Of a DNA stretch of 64,000 bases, positions 16,503 to 25,200 are shown piece after piece. The stretch spans positions 6,282,001 through 6,346,000 of the forward strand of contig NZ_CP080531.1 in the NCBI RefSeq assembly GCF_024746835.1, given 5' to 3'. The position numbers and the translations under genes are program-made. Below the pieces are notes generated by a model, which saw nothing but the letters and a program-made list of their open reading frames with translations, searched no databases and was not told the DNA's origin. This DNA comes from Mesorhizobium sp. AR02. Lineage in GTDB: Bacteria; Pseudomonadota; Alphaproteobacteria; Rhizobiales; Rhizobiaceae. The stretch's first letter is position 1; the number at the start of each line of letters is the position of its first letter.

Positions 16503-17465
16503 CTAATCCGCGCCTTCTTCCGGATCCATCGCCGCCGCTTCGATCGCCAGAACCTCGATTTCCTGGTTCTGGCCGGCTACGACTGTGAAATCCTTCTGGT
16601 AGATGCGGTCGCGGTTCTTGGCGATGATGGTGTAGTCGCCTTCGGCAAGCACCATCGAGGCAAAGGCGCCGACGGTCTCCTTGATCGGGTCGCCGGATTC
16701 GTTGAGCAGCGACCACGACGTGTCGGCGATCGCCTCGCCGCCGGCTTCACGCACCAGTTTCATCGTGATCTCGGCGGCGTGATGCTCGACGGTGGCTTCG
16801 GTCAGCTTGCCGGCCTCGACGCGGATGTCGGAGCGGATGACCGCATTGACCGCGCCGTAGGTCGAGACGACGTGGTAGATACCGGCGTTCAACCGCACGA
16901 CGCTGTTGGGCTCGACATCGGGAATGATCAGCGCGCGGTCGCCATTGGCCTCGGCGGTGCCCTCATAAATCGAGAAGCGCAGCTTTTTCGGCGGAATGCG
17001 CAGGCCGCCGGACAGAACCGCGTCGAGCTTCAAACCGCCGGCATCGAGCACAAGGCTTTCCCGCTTGGCTTCCTTGCCGACGGTGATGCGCTTGGTGGCG
17101 CCGGCGCGGCCGTAGGAGGCATGAACCAGATAGCTGCCGGGTTCGAGTTGGAAGACGGCGCTGCCGCCATGCGCGGAGGCGACCATCGGCAATTTGCCGT
17201 TGACGGCTTCGGGCTTGAAGACACGCCAGACGAGGCCGCGGGTGATGTCGGCGCCCTTGTCGGTCAATTGGGCCGACAAAGTGAGGGCGCCACCGCCGCC
17301 AAGCGCCAGCGGAGTTTCGCTCTTCGGCGTCGCATAGCTCGAAATTCCGGGAAGTTTCAGGTCGCTGACGCCGTCCTTTTGCTGCGCAGCAGCCATGGAG
17401 ACCGGCAGCAGGAACAGCGCGGCGCAGAGCCAGACCAGGAAAAGACGCAGTCGCCCCTCAAACAT
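16503..17465 (-). CDS. Secreted protein of unknown function with repeated beta-rich segments
   Basis: A 320-residue protein starting MFEGRLRLFLVWLCAALFLLPVSMAAAQ, a clear signal peptide, so it is periplasmic or outer. The mature part shows repeated patterns of a short strand, a turn and a GxYxV/T strand: for example LEPGSYLVHASYGRAGATKR, LNAGIYHVVSTYGAVNAV and LAEGDYTIIAKNRDRIYQKD. These look like three or four carboxypeptidase-regulatory-like or Ig-like units of about 80 residues each. I start at ATG 17465, which has AAGG upstream. It is convergent with the acyltransferase gene. No enzymatic motif is visible; a structural or substrate-binding role is only a guess. Confidence 0.75.
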   Translation of the reverse strand: MFEGRLRLFLVWLCAALFLLPVSMAAAQQKDGVSDLKLPGISSYATPKSETPLALGGGGALTLSAQLTDKGADITRGLVWRVFKPEAVNGKLPMVASAHGGSAVFQLEPGSYLVHASYGRAGATKRITVGKEAKRESLVLDAGGLKLDAVLSGGLRIPPKKLRFSIYEGTAEANGDRALIIPDVEPNSVVRLNAGIYHVVSTYGAVNAVIRSDIRVEAGKLTEATVEHHAAEITMKLVREAGGEAIADTSWSLLNESGDPIKETVGAFASMVLAEGDYTIIAKNRDRIYQKDFTVVAGQNQEIEVLAIEAAAMDPEEGAD

Positions 17466-17620
17466 GCCTTGCGTTGAAGCCCATGGCGGTGGCAATTTCA
17501 AGGCTTAAGAGTCCAATCGATGACTCTTCAGCCCGGCGCTTGCGCGCCTTTGCCCGAGCCGCCCGAATTCCCGATGGTGCGCTTCAGCTCAAAACAGAGT
17601 GTTTCAGGAGACTTGCGTCC

Positions 17621-18205
17621 ATGGCGTCGCCGATCATCGACTTCCTGCTGACCCGAAATTCAGCACCGATTCCCGACCTCAGGGAGCCGGCACCGAGCGA
17701 CGCCGATATCGCAACGATGATCGCCGCCGCCACGCGCGTGCCCGATCACGGCCGGCTCGAACCCTGGCGCTTCATCGTCTATCGCGGCGATGCCCGCATC
17801 GAGATCGGCAGAAAGCTGGCGGCGCTTGCCGAACAGCGGGAAGGGCCGCTGCCCGAGGGCCGCCGCAACCAGGAACTGGCGCGCTTTTCGCGCGCGCCGC
17901 TGGTGATCGGCGTGGTGTCGGTGCCGAAAGAGAATCCCAAGATCCCGCAATGGGAGATGTTCCTGTCCGGCGGCATGGCGGCGATGAACCTGATGATTGC
18001 AGCCAACGCGCTGGGCTATGGCACCAACATGATCAGCAACTGGTATTCCGATGTGCCGGAGGGCAGGGCGATCCTCGGACTGGCGCCGCAGGAGCGCGTC
18101 ATCGGCTTCATCCACATCGGCTCTTATGCCGGCACGGCGCCGGAGCGGCCACGACCCGATCCGGCAAAGCTCTACGCCGATTACTCAGGGCCCTGGGCGG
18201 GTTGA
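17621..18205 (+). CDS. Nitroreductase family protein
   Basis: A 194-residue FMN-dependent oxidoreductase of the nitroreductase family, of the NfnB/YdjA-like small type. Seen: the N-terminal LTRNSAPIPDLREPAPSDAD, where RNSAP is the FMN-contact region of YdjA-like proteins; ATRVPDHGRLEPWRF; and the SGGMAAMNLMIAANALGYGTNMI helix. It uses NAD(P)H to reduce quinone-like or nitro compounds, natural substrate unknown. ATG 17621 has CAGGAG upstream. The next gene begins immediately after its stop and encodes a flavin-reductase-like protein, so the two are likely cotranscribed and could work with the same flavin. Confidence 0.85.
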   Translation: MASPIIDFLLTRNSAPIPDLREPAPSDADIATMIAAATRVPDHGRLEPWRFIVYRGDARIEIGRKLAALAEQREGPLPEGRRNQELARFSRAPLVIGVVSVPKENPKIPQWEMFLSGGMAAMNLMIAANALGYGTNMISNWYSDVPEGRAILGLAPQERVIGFIHIGSYAGTAPERPRPDPAKLYADYSGPWAG

Positions 18206-18814
18206 ATGTTCTATGAGCCGTCCAAGGGGCACGGGCTGCCGCATGACCCATCGAAGGCGATCGTGGCGCCGCGCCCGATCGGCTGGATATCGACGCTGAA
18301 CAGGGCCGGCGAGATCAACTTAGCGCCATACTCCTTCTTCAACGCCGTTTCGACGCGGCCGTTCATCGTCTGGTTCTCCTCGGAGGGTGAGAAGGACAGC
18401 GCCTCCTTCGCCCAGGAGACCGGTGAGTTCGTTGCCAATCTGGTCGGCCGCGATCTTGCGGAGAAGATGAATTACACCTCCGTCAACGCGCCGCGCGGCG
18501 TCAACGAGTTCGTCTATGCCGATCTCGCCATGGCACCTTCGCGTCTCGTCAGGCCGCCGCGCGTGGCGGCGGCGCCTGCCGCGCTGGAATGCCGGGTGAC
18601 GGAAGTGTTTCGCCCAAAGGCGCTGGACGGAACGCCGACGAGTGCGGTCGTCGTCGCCGGCGAAGTGGTCGGCGTCCACATTGACGATGCCTTTTTGAAA
18701 GACGGCCTGTTCGATATCACCAAGGCCGGCAATGTCGCCCGTCTCGGCTATATGGACTATGCCAGCGTCAGCGAGGTCTTTTCGATGCGCCGGCCACGCT
18801 GGGGCAAGGAGTAG
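18206..18814 (+). CDS. Flavin reductase-like FMN-binding protein
   Basis: A 202-residue protein of the flavin reductase/FMN-binding split-barrel group. The typical N-terminal block IVAPRPIGWISTLNRAGEINLAPYSFFNAVS is present, followed by the FMN-phosphate region RPFIVWFSSEGEKDSASFAQETGEFVANLV. The family includes NAD(P)H:flavin oxidoreductases and several pyridoxine-like proteins. The ATG follows the nitroreductase stop codon with no gap (TGA then ATG), so translation is probably coupled. Substrate is unknown; a flavin-handling partner to the upstream nitroreductase is an inference from the coupling. Confidence 0.85.
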   Translation: MFYEPSKGHGLPHDPSKAIVAPRPIGWISTLNRAGEINLAPYSFFNAVSTRPFIVWFSSEGEKDSASFAQETGEFVANLVGRDLAEKMNYTSVNAPRGVNEFVYADLAMAPSRLVRPPRVAAAPAALECRVTEVFRPKALDGTPTSAVVVAGEVVGVHIDDAFLKDGLFDITKAGNVARLGYMDYASVSEVFSMRRPRWGKE

Positions 18815-18831
18815 GCTCCAGACCTGGCAAA

Positions 18832-19542
18832 TCACCGCGCCTTGTCGGCTTTCCGCCGGGCCGTCATGACGGCCCTGATATAGCCGGGTTCCCCGATCCG
18901 AATGCTTCCATCGGGGAGCCCGAGTATGCGGTCGAGAGCGATCTCGTAGAGCCTGACGCGTTTCTCCAAAACTTCGATCGCGACTTCCATATCGGCGTCG
19001 CTGCCGCCGGTAATCGCCTTGGCAACGACGTCATGCGTGGCCAAGCCGAACTGCATGACGATGTCGGCGACACCCTCCGGATCGAAGGTCCTGAAGGTGC
19101 CGTCTTCGACACCTTGCCGGATGATCCTGACCAGCAGGGGTGAAAACGACGCGCTGGCCGCCAGGTTGATGCGGTGGAAAAGCACCAGATTCTCCGGCCG
19201 AAACATTGTCTCGAAAAGAGCCCAGGCCTCCGCCGCGGTCTCGATCTTGGTCTGTCGCGACTGGCTGAGCAGGCCATTCAGGCGGCCAAGCGGGTCGAGG
19301 GCGGGATCGTCGAGTATACCCTTGACGCCAGCCAGAGCCTGCCTGGCGAAGCGGTCGGCCAAGGCTTCGAGAAGAGCCTCCTTGGAGGCGAAGTAGTGAT
19401 AGAAGGCGCCTTTCGAGATGCCGGCGGAGGCAATCACGTCGTTGAGGCTCGCTCTGTCATAGCCCTGTGTCAGGAACAGGGCCTGGGCATGGTCCAGAAG
19501 TTCTTCTCGCCTGAGCTCTGGATGCTTGATGACACGGGGCAT
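18832..19542 (-). CDS. TetR family transcriptional regulator
   Basis: A 236-residue repressor. Residues about 10-60 form the TetR helix-turn-helix (ELLDHAQALFLTQGYDRASL, then GISKGAFYHYFASKEALLEAL), the rest the ligand-binding helical domain. I start at ATG 19542 (MPRVIKHPELRREELL), which has AGAAGG upstream; the frame open to 19638 would include the operator region and is rejected. It faces the ICMT-like gene. Two palindromes, at 19612 and 19631, overlap the promoter for that gene and are the likely targets, so it probably represses the neighbouring gene and maybe itself. The inducer is unknown. Confidence 0.9.
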   Translation of the reverse strand: MPRVIKHPELRREELLDHAQALFLTQGYDRASLNDVIASAGISKGAFYHYFASKEALLEALADRFARQALAGVKGILDDPALDPLGRLNGLLSQSRQTKIETAAEAWALFETMFRPENLVLFHRINLAASASFSPLLVRIIRQGVEDGTFRTFDPEGVADIVMQFGLATHDVVAKAITGGSDADMEVAIEVLEKRVRLYEIALDRILGLPDGSIRIGEPGYIRAVMTARRKADKAR

Positions 19543-19602
19543 GACCAAACCTTCTGCACGCGATGGCCGTTCCCGTCCAGCACGGGATATCAGATAGTCT
19601 GC

Positions 19603-19631
19603 TTGAATTACAGACCACTGGTCGGTATGAT
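19603..19631 (+). promoter_or_regulatory. Predicted sigma-70 promoter for the ICMT-like gene
   Basis: TTGAAT at 19603-19608 and TATGAT at 19626-19631 with a 17-base spacer, both close to the consensus. It reads rightward toward the gene at 19687. The spacer contains one palindrome and the -10 box abuts the next, so it is a repressible arrangement. Confidence 0.65.
19612..19623. promoter_or_regulatory. Operator palindrome 1 (AGACCACTGGTC)
   Basis: AGACC-N2-GGTC half-sites lie in the promoter spacer between the -35 and -10 boxes. The sequence has the same half-sites as the second palindrome, 19 bases further on. Confidence 0.6.
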
Positions 19632-19645
19632 AGACCATTGGTCTA
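19631..19645. promoter_or_regulatory. Operator palindrome 2 (TAGACCATTGGTCTA)
   Basis: TAGACC and GGTCTA are perfect inverted half-sites around ATT. It overlaps the end of the -10 box and the expected transcription start. The likely ligand is the adjacent TetR protein. Confidence 0.7.
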
Positions 19646-19686
19646 CTTGAGCCAATGCCGTGGGGGCATACCGTGGAAGGTCGATC

Positions 19687-20361
19687 ATGATCGCGAAATT
19701 GGTTCTTCAGACATTCATCTGGTTCGGCGTCATGGGCGCCTTGCTCTTCCTGTCGGCCGGCACGTTTTCTTGGCCAGGGGCCTGGATCTATCTGGTGGGG
19801 ATGGTGGGGCTCAGTCTCACCCTCGGCGTGGCGCTGGCGCGGCGCGACCCCGGCCTGATGAATGAGCGGCTGAGCCCTCCGATCCAGAAGAATCAGACCG
19901 CAGCCGACAAGGTCCTGCTGTCCATACTTCTCATCGCCATCTTCGGCTGGCAGGTCTTCATGGGGCTAGACTTCCGTTTCGGCTGGTCGGCTGTTCCTGT
20001 CTGGGCGCAGGTGGTCGGCGCGCTGGTTCTGCTGGTCGGAATCTGGATCTGCTATCTGACCATGCTAGAGAACAGTTTCGCGGCACCCGTGGTGAAGATC
20101 CAGGATGAGCGCGGACAGCGCGTGATCACCACTGGCCCCTACAGCTACGTCCGCCACCCGATGTATGCCGGCGCCATCCTCTTCTTCGCCGGCACGGCAC
20201 TTCTGCTCGGCTCCTGGTGGGGACTGGTATCGGTGCTCGTGTTCGTCGTTCTCCTGGCCATCCGCACCTTCATCGAAGAGAAAACGCTTCGCACCGGCCT
20301 GCGCGGCTATGACGACTATGCGACCGAGGTTCGCTACCGACTGATTCCGCTGATCTGGTAG
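19687..20361 (+). CDS. Isoprenylcysteine carboxyl methyltransferase-like (ICMT/PEMT) membrane protein
   Basis: A 224-residue inner-membrane protein with five or so hydrophobic segments. The C-terminal half carries the family hallmark VITTGPYSYVRHPMYAGAIL and, after two helices, the EEK-type end FIEEKTLRTGLRGYDDYATEVRYRLIPLIW. Proteins of this fold bind SAM and methylate lipids or prenyl-cysteine; in bacteria most have unknown substrates. ATG 19687 has GGAAGG upstream. Its promoter overlaps two palindromes that suggest repression by the divergent TetR protein, so expression probably responds to an unknown small molecule. Confidence 0.85.
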   Translation: MIAKLVLQTFIWFGVMGALLFLSAGTFSWPGAWIYLVGMVGLSLTLGVALARRDPGLMNERLSPPIQKNQTAADKVLLSILLIAIFGWQVFMGLDFRFGWSAVPVWAQVVGALVLLVGIWICYLTMLENSFAAPVVKIQDERGQRVITTGPYSYVRHPMYAGAILFFAGTALLLGSWWGLVSVLVFVVLLAIRTFIEEKTLRTGLRGYDDYATEVRYRLIPLIW

Positions 20362-20452
20362 CGCTTGATTTAAACACACGCTAAGAGAGCGGCTTCGGCG
20401 TTGCGTTGGGGTTGGCGCATCGCCCTTGGGATAGTGCGGGGGCACCGGCGAC

Positions 20453-22169
20453 ATGAAGAAACGAGACTCGCTGGGAACCCGGCTGCGCTATGGGTTCGAC
20501 AAGAGCATGGCCGCCGGCCCGATCGCGCTGATCGGCTGGCTCGCCGTCGTTTCCCTGCTGATCATCATCGCCGCCGCGGCTTTCCTTGCGGTGACCCGCA
20601 TTGCGCCGGAGGGCGGCGAGCCGCTGAACTTTTTCGAAGCGTTCTGGGAATCGCTGATGCGCACGCTCGATTCCGGCACGATGGGCGGCGACACCGGCTG
20701 GGCCTTCCGCCTCGTCATGCTGGTCGTCACGCTTGCCGGCATCTTCGTCGTGTCGGCTCTCATCGGCGTGCTCAGCGCCGGCGTCGACGGCAAGCTCGAT
20801 GAATTGCGCAAGGGCCGGTCGCGCGTGCTGGAGACCGATCACACCATCATACTCAACTGGTCGCCGTCGATCTTCGATGTCATCTCCGAACTCGTGATTG
20901 CCAATGCCAGCCGCCGCCGTCCGCGCATCGTCGTCATGGCCAATATGGACAAGGTCGCGATGGAGGACGAAATCGCGGCCAAGGTTGGCAAACTGGGCAA
21001 CACGCGCATCATCTGCCGCAGCGGCGATCCGACCGATCTGTACGACCTGGCGATCGTCAATCCGCAGAGCTCGCGGTCGGTCGTCGTGCTGTCGCATCGT
21101 CGTGCATTCGAGCCGGCAATCGGGCCTTAGCGGCGTCTATTCGGAACTCCTCGATTTCGACGGTTGCGAAATCTACACGACCGAGCAGCCTGATCTTACC
21201 GGCAAGACCTTCGGCGAGGCGGTGATGGCGTATGAACACTGCGCGCTGATCGGGCTTTGCGACAAAAAGGGGCGCGTCAATCTCAACCCGCCGTCGGACC
21301 TTGTGATCGGCAAGGACATGCGCGCCATCATCATCGCCGAGGACGATGCCGCGATCAAGTTGGGAAGCACCGGGATCAAGATCGATATGACCGTGATCCG
21401 CGGGCCCCGATCCGTCGAGGCGAAGCCGGAGCGCACGCTGATCCTCGGCTGGAACCGGCGCGGTCCGATCATCACCTATGAACTGTCGCGCTATGTCGCG
21501 CCTGGTTCGATCCTGACCATCGCCGCCGATACGCCAGGCCTAGAGCAGGAAGTTGCCGGACTGCCGGTTGCCGGTGACAATCTGTCGGTTTCCTGCCGCA
21601 TCACCGACACCTCGAGCAGCACGGCATTGGCAAGCCTGGACGTGCCTTCCTATGATCACGTGCTGGTCCTGGGCTACAGCGAAACCATGGCAGCGCAGCC
21701 GGCCGATACGCGCACGCTGGTGACGCTGCTGCATCTGCGCAAGATCGCCGATGATGCCGGCCTGCACATCTCGATCGTCAGCGAGATGATCGACGTGCGC
21801 AACCGCGAACTGGCGGCGGTGACCAAGGCCGATGATTTCGTCGTCAGCAACCGGCTGGTCAGCCTGATGCTGGCGCAGGCGTCGGAGAACCAGTATCTCG
21901 CCGCGATCTTCGATGATTTGCTCGACGAGAAGGGCTCCGAAATCTACATGCGTCCGGTCGCCGACTATGTCGCCATCGACCAGCCTTTGACCTTCTGGAC
22001 GATCGCGGAATCGGCGCGGCTGCGCGGCGAGATCGCCATCGGTTACCGGCGCATTCGTGCCGGAGACACTGATCAGCGGGCTCTGGGCGGCGTCACCGTC
22101 AATCCGCTGAAATCGGAAGCGCTGGCCTATCTGCCGGAGGACCGCATCATCGTGCTGGCGCGGGACTGA
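20453..22169 (+). pseudogene. CASTOR/POLLUX-type ion channel, disrupted by deletion and frameshift
   Basis: The 5' part (20453 to about 21094, 214 residues) is in one frame and ends with a run-on TAG at 21128; the 3' part (from about 21093 to 22169, about 358 residues) is in another. The 5' part has two membrane helices and a pore-like FFEAFWESLMRTLDSGTMGGD, then an RCK-like domain (ETDHTIILNWSPSIFDVISEL). The 3' part continues the family with GVYSELLDFDGCEIYTTEQPDLTG and a second regulatory domain. At the junction, VVVLS should be followed by roughly fifty residues before IVVHSSRQSGL, which are missing. So a deletion of 3n+2 bases is inferred rather than a one-base slip. Bacterial members of this family are potassium- or calcium-conducting candidates of unsure function. 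Confidence 0.8.
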
Positions 22170-22171
22170 GA

Positions 22172-23053
22172 CTAGACGGAAACGCCTGCCGCCTTGGCGC
22201 GTGCGAGCAGCCGTTCGGCCAGCCGCAGATGCGGGCGGTCGAACATCTTGCCGTCGATGCCGACGACGCCGGGATTGCCCGCCGCCGCGAATGCGTCGAC
22301 GATTGCCTGGGAGTGCTTCACCGCCTCGGCCGAGGGTGTGAAGGCGGCGTTGATGACGGGCACCTGATCGGGGTGGATCGCCATCTTACCAGTGAAGCCG
22401 TCGCGCTCGGCCTCCGTGCATTCCGCGGCGAAACCGGCCATGTCGCGAAAGTTCGGGAACACGGTGTCTATCGCTGCGACCTCCGCGGCACCGGCCGCAA
22501 GGATGGTCATCAGGCGAGCGTGGCGGAACACGTCGGTGTAGCGGCCGTGCTCGTCGCGGGCCGCGCGCGCGCCGATCGCCGCCGACAGGTCTTCCGCGCC
22601 CCACGTGAGGCCCGCAAGCCGCTTGCTTGCGCCGGCATAGGTGGCGGCGGCGAGCACACCCGCCGGGGTTTCGGTGATGATCGGCAGGATTTTGATCGAG
22701 CCGTCGGCCAAGCCGTTTTCGGCCTCGCGCACCCTGAGCTTTGCCGAGAGCTGCTGGACATCCTGGCCGCTGTTGGACTTGGGCAGCATGATGCCATCCG
22801 GCTTCGCCGGAACGAGCGCGGCAAGATCGTCGTCCGTCAGCCCGGTCGACAGATCGTTGACCCTGACATAGATCGCCGAGCTGGTTTGCGTCCTGTGCTC
22901 AATAACAAAGCGAGCCGCAATCGCCCGCGCGGCCGCCTTGTTCTGCGGCGCTACGGAATCCTCGAGATCGACGATCACCACGTCGGCGCCGGCGCCAAAT
23001 CCCTTCTCCAGCTTGCGCTCGGAATCGCCGGGAACGAAGAGCAGCGAACGCAT
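22172..23053 (-). CDS. CitE-like HpcH/HpaI aldolase/citrate lyase family CoA-ester lyase
   Basis: A 293-residue TIM-barrel lyase. The N-terminal MRSLLFVPGDSERKLEKG, ADVVIVDLEDSVAPQNK, the metal-ligand block IMLPKSNSGQDV and GAEDLSAAIGARAARDEHGRY are typical of the CitE/malyl-CoA lyase group, which cleave or form beta-hydroxyacyl-CoA esters. Which CoA ester is used cannot be said. ATG 23053 overlaps the stop of the upstream MaoC gene in an ATGA, so the pair is translationally coupled: the MaoC hydratase and the lyase probably act in sequence on the same acyl-CoA. Similar couplets exist in many alphaproteobacteria. Confidence 0.88.
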   Translation of the reverse strand: MRSLLFVPGDSERKLEKGFGAGADVVIVDLEDSVAPQNKAAARAIAARFVIEHRTQTSSAIYVRVNDLSTGLTDDDLAALVPAKPDGIMLPKSNSGQDVQQLSAKLRVREAENGLADGSIKILPIITETPAGVLAAATYAGASKRLAGLTWGAEDLSAAIGARAARDEHGRYTDVFRHARLMTILAAGAAEVAAIDTVFPNFRDMAGFAAECTEAERDGFTGKMAIHPDQVPVINAAFTPSAEAVKHSQAIVDAFAAAGNPGVVGIDGKMFDRPHLRLAERLLARAKAAGVSV

Positions 23054-23505
23054 CAGGCGGCCTTTTTCAGCATCATCGCTTGTCTGGTGCATTTGGCGAC
23101 GAGATCGCCATTCTGGTTGTAGGCGCGGTGCTCGAATTCGACGATGCCGCGATCCGGCTTCGATTTCGATTCCCGCACCGAGATGACTGTGGTCTCGACG
23201 CGGATGGTGTCGCCGTGGAAGACCGGATGCGGAAATACGGTCTCCTTCATGCCGAGATTGGCGACCGTCGTGCCGACAGTGATGTCGTTGACCGAAATGC
23301 CGATCATCAGGCCGAGCGTGAACAGCGAGTTGACCAGCGGCTTGCCCCATTCGCTCTTGGCGGCGAAATCGAAGTCGATATGCAACGGTTGGGGGTTCAG
23401 CGTCATCACCGAAAACAGCATGTTGTCGCTCTCGGTGACGGTCTTGCGCAGCGTGTGCTGGAAGACATGGCCGACGACAAATTCCTCGAGATATAGGCCG
23501 GCCAT
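23053..23505 (-). CDS. MaoC-like hot-dog fold dehydratase
   Basis: A 150-residue single hot-dog-fold protein of the MaoC group, which hydrate enoyl-CoA. Seen: TESDNMLFSVMTLNPQPLHI, with the catalytic Asp21-His pair in the usual positions (TESDN and NPQPLHID), and the strand VFHGDTIRVETTVISVRESK. The start MAGLYLEEFVVGH at 23505 is chosen because GGAG is seven bases upstream. It overlaps the next gene by ATGA. As it is about half the length of mesaconyl-CoA hydratase, I do not call it Mch. Substrate unknown. Confidence 0.87.
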   Translation of the reverse strand: MAGLYLEEFVVGHVFQHTLRKTVTESDNMLFSVMTLNPQPLHIDFDFAAKSEWGKPLVNSLFTLGLMIGISVNDITVGTTVANLGMKETVFPHPVFHGDTIRVETTVISVRESKSKPDRGIVEFEHRAYNQNGDLVAKCTRQAMMLKKAA

Positions 23506-23658
23506 TTCTAGTCTCCTGCGCTGATTGACGGTTGATAGGCGCTGCATCCGGCGCTCGCAAGCCAGTTAATGAACATGGTGAACCGTTCGTAAACCATTTC
23601 TGCCTACCGTCTTCAGCGGGGCCGGAAACCTTCCGGCAAGGGGCGTAAGCAGACGGGC

Positions 23659-24783
23659 ATGGTTGTTGTTTCGCATTTCCTGAAGTGGATCTACACGGCA
23701 AGAGTGTCCGAGCGCGCCGCCGCGGCCAATGCGCTGGCCCGGGCCTATGTCAATTCCGAATTGCCGTTCGAGGATCGCTGCGCCGCCGAGGCGGCGCTGA
23801 CGCTGCTGCTCGACGATGCCTCGTCGAAGGTGCGGCTGGCGATGGCCGAAGCGCTCTCGATGAGCCACCACGCGCCGCTGCAGATCATCAGCGCGCTGGT
23901 GTCCGACCAGCCGGAAGTCGCCGGTGTCGTGCTGGCGCGCTCGCCACTGCTCACCGATGCCGACCTGATCAATCGCGTGGCGTCGAGCCAGAAGGCAACG
24001 CAGAAGCTGATCGCCGACCGTCCTGTTGTCTCGATGGCGCTGTCGGCGGCCATCGCCGAGATCGGCGAGGCCGAAGCCTGCGCGGTCTTGCTGGCCAACA
24101 GCGGCGCCGACATTGCTTCGCTCAGTTTCCGGCGCATGGCTGAGCGCCATGGGCATCTGCCGCTGGTGCGCGAGGCGCTGATATCGGATATCAGGCTGCC
24201 TGCCGACTGTCGGCACATGCTGCTCATCAAGCTCGGCGAGACATTGAAGGCATCGCCGCTGGTCACGGCGTTGATGGGCGCCGCGCGTGCCGAGCGCGTC
24301 ATGCGCGACGCTTGCGTCAAGGCCTCGGTGACGCTGATCGAAGGCACGCGCCAGGAAGAACATGCGGCGTTGATCGAGCATCTCAGGCTGCGCGGCGATC
24401 TCACCGCGAGCTTCCTCATCCGCACCATCGCGCATGGCAAGGTGGATTTCTTTGGCTCCACACTGGTCGCACTCAGCCAGCAGTCCGAGCCGCGGGTAAG
24501 GACGCTGCTGGCTGGTGGGCACGATGTGGCCTTGCAGGCGCTGTTCCGCAGCGCCGGCCTGGCTGCCGCCACGCATGCGATTATCCTGCGCGCGCTGAAA
24601 ATCTGGCGCGAGGTCGCCAATGGCAAGCGCGTCGCCGGCGTGCAGGAAGTCAGCTGGCTGATGCTCACGGAATTGGGCGGCCAATCCGCGGAAGGCGATC
24701 TCGCAGCCCTGGTCAAGTCGATCCATCTCGACGCGCTGCGCGAGAATGCACGCGGCCATGCACTGGCGATCGCGGCGGCCTAA
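23659..24783 (+). CDS. DUF2336 protein
   Basis: A 374-residue, alpha-helical protein. The first 200 residues look like HEAT-type repeats (AAEAALTLLLDDASSKVRLAMAEALSMS, then LQIISALVSDQPEVAGVVLARSP), which is the shape of DUF2336, common in alphaproteobacteria but of no established function. No signal peptide, membrane helix or catalytic site is visible. ATG 23659 follows a purine-poor leader, so the start is reasonable rather than certain. It is divergent from the MaoC/CitE couplet. A protein-protein-interaction role is inferred only from the helical repeat. Confidence 0.8.
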   Translation: MVVVSHFLKWIYTARVSERAAAANALARAYVNSELPFEDRCAAEAALTLLLDDASSKVRLAMAEALSMSHHAPLQIISALVSDQPEVAGVVLARSPLLTDADLINRVASSQKATQKLIADRPVVSMALSAAIAEIGEAEACAVLLANSGADIASLSFRRMAERHGHLPLVREALISDIRLPADCRHMLLIKLGETLKASPLVTALMGAARAERVMRDACVKASVTLIEGTRQEEHAALIEHLRLRGDLTASFLIRTIAHGKVDFFGSTLVALSQQSEPRVRTLLAGGHDVALQALFRSAGLAAATHAIILRALKIWREVANGKRVAGVQEVSWLMLTELGGQSAEGDLAALVKSIHLDALRENARGHALAIAAA

Positions 24784-24861
24784 CTCGATACCTTTCGGAC
24801 GGCCGGACGGTCTCGATCCCATTGCGTTGTCGGCGCAGAAAATCGGTACTATGTTTCAGGT

Positions 24862-25200
24862 ATGCGCCATCCAGCCCCAACCCGCCTCACGGTGCCGGCC
24901 GAGATTCGGCCGCTGATTGATGAAATCAGGGTTCGTCTGAACCCGGATTCCATCTGGTTGTTCGGCAGCCGAGCCCGGGGCGACAATCGACCTGACAGTG
25001 ACTGGGATATTCTCGTTGCTTTGCCGGATGATGCCAGGCCGGAACTGCTTGACCCACTCATCGGTTGGGCGATTCAGCACGAACTCGGCATTCCAGCGAC
25101 AATCCTGTCCACGACATCGAGCGCTTTGGCTGCGAGTTGGGATTCGCGAAACACGATCGCTTATGACGTCGCTCGGGACGGGCGTCGATTGGATGTCTGA
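24862..25200 (+). CDS. Nucleotidyltransferase-domain protein (MNT-type)
   Basis: A 112-residue small nucleotidyltransferase. The motif GSX10DXD is exact: GSRARGDNRPDSDWDIL, with the third acidic residue expected from the C-terminal strand (TILSTTSSAL region is less clear). Proteins of this size paired with a HEPN protein act as the antitoxin or modifying half of MNT/HEPN toxin-antitoxin pairs, where they can transfer AMP to the HEPN toxin. Its stop overlaps the following HEPN gene by eight bases, so they form an operon. Base composition is lower in GC than the flanking genes. Toxin-antitoxin activity is inference from the architecture. Confidence 0.85.
   Translation: MRHPAPTRLTVPAEIRPLIDEIRVRLNPDSIWLFGSRARGDNRPDSDWDILVALPDDARPELLDPLIGWAIQHELGIPATILSTTSSALAASWDSRNTIAYDVARDGRRLDV

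Noticed and set aside
20361..20452. Another copy of the palindromic repeats between the ICMT-like gene and the channel gene
   Set aside because: The sequence has some GCGC and TTTAAA symmetry, but neither the inner AAAACCG core nor the paired arms of the families A, B or C.
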